DNA from: an uncultured Saprospiraceae bacterium | GTDB lineage: Bacteria > Bacteroidota > Bacteroidia > Chitinophagales > Saprospiraceae | Direction: 5' to 3' | Length of the DNA: 64,000 bases | NCBI GenBank assembly: GCA_938045585.1 | Contig: CALIAU010000017.1 | Coordinates: forward strand, 47,490 to 111,489 | In this document: positions 60,959 through 64,000 of the stretch, one piece after another | Layout of the letters: every line of letters starts with the position of its first letter | How positions within the stretch are numbered: position 1 is the stretch's first letter | Notes under the pieces: generated by a model | Seen by the model: the letters and a program-made list of their open reading frames with translations, nothing else | Told to the model about the DNA's origin: nothing | The model's database searches: none | Program-made: the position numbers and the translations under genes

Positions 60959-60988
60959 CAAATATATAAACTATTTCTGATAAGACAA
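60959..60988 (-). promoter_or_regulatory. Bacteroidota-type promoter of giant C
   Basis: Read on the minus strand this is TTG (60988-60986), 19 nt, then TATATTTG (60966-60959). That matches the established Bacteroidota primary-sigma form TTG-N19-TAnnTTTG exactly. It predicts a transcript start near 60952 and a leader of ~93 nt before the ATG at 60859. The rest of the 341-nt gap up to 61200 shows no gene. Confidence 0.7.
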
Positions 60989-61200
60989 GTACATATTAAA
61001 AAATATTATAATTTGTTTTTTTCTATATGTTCTGTCTCTTCATCTAATTGGTGACGGTCAGGGCAAACACGCTACATCGAGACATAATTATCAAAATAAG
61101 TCGTATCAAGAGTAAATATTCTCGCCAAATCTCACGCTCCATGCACCTAATTGCTCATAAAAAGGAGTGCACAGTTACAATATTAATATCTTAGAATATC

Positions 61201-62112
61201 ATGAGCCCTATAAATGATATATACCGTGATCGCATAAATCAGGTAATTGATCATGTCAATCAGCACCTCGATCAATCATTTAAATTGAATGATTTAGCGG
61301 CCATTGCAAATTTCTCACCCTACCACTTTCATAGGATCTTTGTTGCGGTTACTGGTGAATCTCTCAATTTCTATACGAACAGGGTTCGACTCGAAAAAGG
61401 TGCGCGCTTAGTTAAGTACTCAAAACAAGCAATGCGCGACATAGCTTTCCATTGTGGATTTTCTTCTCCCGCTAGCTTTTCAAGGTCCTTTAAAAATTAC
61501 TTTGGGATTAGCCCCAGCAATTATAAAAAAGGTGTTGAATTTGAAAATAGCAAGATTTGCAAAGAGTTGTTCCCCATGAACGACTACCTTGAGGATATGC
61601 AATTAGAAGAGAAAGAAAAATTATTTCCAGTTACTGTAACTGAATTTCCAAAAAGAAAGGTGGCCTACATTCGTGTTACGAATTCTTACGCGGAAGGAGT
61701 AGTTGCAAATGCGTTTAACGAACTTATAGAATGGACGAAAAAAAATGACCTATTTTCTAAAGCTACATTTTTTGGGATGTCTATGGATGATCCATTAGTT
61801 ACACCGCAAGAAAAGTACCGTTACGAAGCCTGTGTTTCTATTCCCGATAAACTGAATATTGTCAATCATCCGCAGATACGATGTATGGTCTTACCAAAGG
61901 CCTATTATGCAAGTACCGTAGTTTCTGGAGATATAAAACGTATGGCTACAGCAACACATTATCTTTTTGATGAGTGGTTATTAAATAGCAGCTATGAGCC
62001 AGCACATATGCACGGCATTGAAATCTTTCTTGATAAAGAAAATATTACAAATTGGGAACATTTTGATTTGCAGCTCTGCATTCCTGTCGTTCCTTTGAAA
62101 ATGAAAACATGA
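61201..62112 (+). CDS. AraC-family regulator with GyrI-like effector domain
   Basis: 303 aa. An N-terminal AraC/XylS double helix-turn-helix spans residues ~8-110; the second part (AFHCGFSSPASFSRSFKNYFGISPSNYK) is the family signature. Residues ~135-300 match the GyrI-like/AraC effector-binding fold (KRKVAYIRVTNSYAEG…; FGMSMDDPLVTPQEKYRYEACVSI), which in Rob- and BmrR-like proteins binds amphipathic small molecules. This DNA-binding-first, effector-last order is typical of the group. It overlaps the VOC gene by 4 nt (ATGA), so the two are probably co-transcribed and the regulator may respond to a compound handled by the VOC protein (inference). No exact promoter was found in 61000-61200. Confidence 0.9.
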   Translation: MSPINDIYRDRINQVIDHVNQHLDQSFKLNDLAAIANFSPYHFHRIFVAVTGESLNFYTNRVRLEKGARLVKYSKQAMRDIAFHCGFSSPASFSRSFKNYFGISPSNYKKGVEFENSKICKELFPMNDYLEDMQLEEKEKLFPVTVTEFPKRKVAYIRVTNSYAEGVVANAFNELIEWTKKNDLFSKATFFGMSMDDPLVTPQEKYRYEACVSIPDKLNIVNHPQIRCMVLPKAYYASTVVSGDIKRMATATHYLFDEWLLNSSYEPAHMHGIEIFLDKENITNWEHFDLQLCIPVVPLKMKT

Positions 62113-62591
62113 AATATTTTTGCAGTGTTATTATCTTAGGACTATTCATTCTGATCGGTCCTAAAGAACCTATCAACGAAACAAATGCATCAATTAATAA
62201 TCACAAAAAAGAAAAGCAAATGAAATTAGGAGCATTCTCAAACAGCCTCAGCGTAAAAGATTTACAAACGTCAAAAAGTTTTTATGAAAGCTTAGGCTTT
62301 ACAGTTTTGGCTGGAGACATGGAAAAGAAATATCTAATAATGAAAAATGAAAATGCGCTTATCGGACTATTCCAGGGTATGTTTGAAGGGAACATAATGA
62401 CCTTTAATCCTGGCTGGGATGAACACGGAAAAAACATCGAATCTTTTGATGATGTCCGCGCTATACAAAAAAGTCTCAAAGCACAAGGCAAAAACTTTCT
62501 TACAGAAGCAGACGAATCCACTACTGGTCCTGCTAGTTTTATGATGACTGATCCGGATGGTAATATGATATTAGTGGACCAGCACAGGTAA
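62109..62591 (+). CDS. VOC-fold (glyoxalase/bleomycin-resistance type) protein
   Basis: 160 aa from the overlapping ATG. The VOC fold starts at about residue 38 (MKLGAFSNSLSVKDLQTSKSFYESLGF) and ends with the standard DPDGNMILVDQHR. The first 37 residues are additional: a hydrophobic run (FCSVIILGLFILIG) that could be a signal peptide or anchor. If instead translation starts at the ATG at 62221, preceded by an AAAAGAAAAG stretch, the product is a normal ~123-aa cytoplasmic VOC protein. Metal-dependent lyase, dioxygenase and drug-binding members share this fold, so the reaction cannot be named. It follows the AraC gene directly and is closed by a strong terminator. Confidence 0.85.
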   Translation: MKYFCSVIILGLFILIGPKEPINETNASINNHKKEKQMKLGAFSNSLSVKDLQTSKSFYESLGFTVLAGDMEKKYLIMKNENALIGLFQGMFEGNIMTFNPGWDEHGKNIESFDDVRAIQKSLKAQGKNFLTEADESTTGPASFMMTDPDGNMILVDQHR

Positions 62592-62616
62592 GGTAAAGCA
62601 TACCATTACAAAAACG

Positions 62617-62657
62617 AAAGAACCCTTGTAATCTAAGACTACAAGGGTTCTTTTTTT
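62617..62657. terminator. bidirectional Rho-independent terminator
   Basis: A perfect 14-bp stem AAAGAACCCTTGTA (62617-62630) / TACAAGGGTTCTTT (62640-62653) with a 9-nt loop is followed by T-rich sequence. It ends the AraC-VOC unit and would also terminate the tRNA once encoded on the minus strand. Confidence 0.9.
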
Positions 62658-62658
62658 G

Positions 62659-62704
62659 TGACTCCGTCAGGATTCGAACCTGAGACCTGCTGATTAGAAG
62701 TCAG
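62659..62704 (-). tRNA. 3' half of tRNA-Arg (anticodon TCT), attachment-site remnant
   Basis: Read on the minus strand, the segment gives the anticodon loop CTTCTAA (anticodon TCT), the 3' side of the anticodon stem TCAGC, a variable loop, a T arm TCAGG-TTCGAAT-CCTGA, an acceptor strand CGGAGTC and discriminator A. CCA is not encoded. The matching 5' half (GACTCCG…, D arm) is absent: upstream on that strand is unrelated AT-rich DNA. Identity with a tRNA stops in the 5' side of the anticodon stem, the usual crossover region for tRNA-targeting integrases. Not a functional tRNA by itself. Confidence 0.85.
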
Positions 62705-62780
62705 AAACTATTGACTTAGATAAAGTTAAACATATGATAGACAGACATATATACATTTATTATAATTTAATACGATTAAT

Positions 62781-64000
62781 ATGTTTGTCAGAAACCAATC
62801 AATTTCACTCAAAGTCTCATTAAATTCTACACCTTCCTCAAAGTATTCAGATGGAAGTTATCCAGTAGTCTTACAAATTATTCACAAGAGAAAAGTTTAT
62901 CGTAAGCGCTTAGGATTCAGGTCTTTTCCAGATCAATGGGATAACGAAAGATTTGTTTCAAACAAACAAATAATTAGTGACTATCTTATTCGGAACAAAG
63001 AATTAGAAAACATCGAAACGAAAGCAATCAATATTTTGAATAAAAAATTCAAGGATTCTTTCAATTATCAATCGTTTTCAAAACTTATGGATTGTAATTC
63101 GTCCGACGCTCTCTTCTTAGAATTTGTAATAAAAACATACATAGACGAACTATATTCACATGATAGAGCTGGCACAGCAATGTATTATGAAAGTGTTCTC
63201 CGTAGTGTAAGAAATTACAAAAAGAATGTTTTACTTGAAGATGTTGATAGATTTTGGATTAAAGACTATGTAAAACACTACACCCATAAAAGTGTCAAAT
63301 GTATAGCATACCTAAGAGGACTCAAAGCAATATTTGGATATGCAATCAAAGAATTTGATTTAGAATATTCTATCATGCCTTTTAAAACTGCATACCAACC
63401 TAAAGGCTACGATATTTCAGAAGCAAAAAAAATAAAGGTTAAAAAACTACCTACTCTAAATGGCAGGTTAATAAAGTGTTTAACTGACTTAGAACTTGAA
63501 CAGGTTAAAAACTACAAGCCTAATAATCAAGGAAAACAACGTGCATATGATTTGTTCATGTTTAGTTATTATAGTGGGGGTGTAAATGCAAAAGATATTG
63601 CGTTAATGAAATATACTGATATCAGAAACGGAATATGGTATTATAAAAGAGAGAAGACTGGTCTAGGAGGTGAAGGAAAACCGTTATCTAAAAATGCATT
63701 AAGATTTATTTCGAATTATGAAAACCAATCAGAATATGTTTTTCCATGGATATTAAATGGTAAAGCGCAAACTGATAAAGAAATTAAAAGAAGGCTTAAT
63801 AGCTTTATGAGCAATTTAAAAAGAAGATACTACACGATTTCAAAAGAGTGCAAACTTGATGGTTATTTTAGTTTCTATACAGCTAGAATAACAGCAGCAA
63901 CAGTTTTAGCTAATAAAGGGGCAAACCTAAAGGCAGTTCAAACTGCACTTGATCATTCTAATTTAGCAATGACTTCAAAGTATATACGTAGAATTGATAA
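62781..64000 (+). CDS. tyrosine recombinase/integrase (3' end cut by window edge)
   Basis: At least 406 codons open from the ATG at 62781. The N-terminal ~95 residues resemble an arm-type DNA-binding domain (YPVVLQIIHKRKVYRKRLG). Residues ~110-215 are a SAM-like core-binding domain (AMYYESVLRSVRNYKK). The catalytic domain follows from ~240. Seen are the box I region (FMFSYYSGGVNAKDIALMKY), a beta-strand Lys region (REKTG), box II YTARITAAT, DHSN and the nucleophile region SKYIRRID close to the edge. The first catalytic Arg position is Gly in this protein. A TTGACT-N16-TATGAT sequence at 62711-62738 may be its promoter. It probably catalyses integration at the adjoining tRNA-Arg. Confidence 0.9.
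   Translation, partial: MFVRNQSISLKVSLNSTPSSKYSDGSYPVVLQIIHKRKVYRKRLGFRSFPDQWDNERFVSNKQIISDYLIRNKELENIETKAINILNKKFKDSFNYQSFSKLMDCNSSDALFLEFVIKTYIDELYSHDRAGTAMYYESVLRSVRNYKKNVLLEDVDRFWIKDYVKHYTHKSVKCIAYLRGLKAIFGYAIKEFDLEYSIMPFKTAYQPKGYDISEAKKIKVKKLPTLNGRLIKCLTDLELEQVKNYKPNNQGKQRAYDLFMFSYYSGGVNAKDIALMKYTDIRNGIWYYKREKTGLGGEGKPLSKNALRFISNYENQSEYVFPWILNGKAQTDKEIKRRLNSFMSNLKRRYYTISKECKLDGYFSFYTARITAATVLANKGANLKAVQTALDHSNLAMTSKYIRRID

Larger units (their letters stand above)
62659..64000. mobile_element. left boundary of an integrated element at tRNA-Arg
   Basis: A tRNA 3' fragment beside an outward-reading tyrosine recombinase is the usual end of a tRNA-integrated genomic island or prophage. The fragment keeps its native downstream terminator on the left, so the chromosomal side is on the left and the element extends right past the window. 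An intact minus-strand tRNA-Arg(TCT) is expected at the far end. Confidence 0.75.

Noticed and set aside
62659..62780. Complete tRNA-Arg gene
   Set aside because: No D arm or 5' acceptor strand exists upstream on the minus strand; only the 3' half is present.

Overview
The window reads as a chromosome segment of a marine or aquatic Bacteroidota bacterium, most like the class Saprospiria (Lewinella or Saprospiraceae type). The reasons are moderately AT-rich DNA, type IX secretion (T9SS) C-terminal sorting domains on several secreted proteins, very large HYR-repeat proteins, a DUF1501/DUF1800 pair, a promoter matching the Bacteroidota TTG-N19-TAnnTTTG form, and starts without clear Shine-Dalgarno sequences. 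Assignment below phylum is inference.

About 46.7 kb of the 64 kb is taken up by three giant minus-strand genes. In transcription order they are 60859-49826 (3677 aa, 'giant C'), 46367-27075 (about 6430 aa, 'giant B') and 26173-9764 (5469 aa, 'giant A'). Each starts with a signal peptide. Each ends with the same series of modules: HYR-type Ig-like domains, a carboxypeptidase-regulatory-like fold, a dockerin-like duplicated calcium-loop region, a cohesin-like beta domain, and a T9SS sorting domain. The long middles differ. A has eight DUF11-like repeats, five of them arranged with an exact 948-bp super-period. B is an array of HYR/Ig-like domains containing a 2.1-kb super-repeat about four times. 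C has SdrD_B-like domains, a probable propeller and six DUF11-like domains. They are best read as secreted or surface-anchored adhesin or matrix fibres.

Left flank (1-9365): a minus-strand operon encodes a 17-residue-repeat beta-roll protein, a DUF1800 protein and a DUF1501 protein (cut by the window edge). It is followed by a small T9SS cargo protein, a CPA1-type Na+/H+ antiporter and a small probable envelope protein.

Between giants B and C lie a NhaD-type Na+/H+ antiporter, divergent from B, and a DUF4403 lipoprotein. To the right of C are an AraC/GyrI-type regulator and a VOC-fold protein overlapping by 4 nt.

The right edge (62659-64000) is the boundary of an integrated element: the 3' half of a tRNA-Arg(TCT) gene next to a tyrosine recombinase that runs out of the window.

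Two copies of a structured ~95-nt intergenic element lie just beyond the terminators of giants A and B. They share a closing stem and show a compensatory hairpin change. No CRISPR array, rRNA, transposase or intact tRNA was seen. T9SS machinery genes are not in this window.
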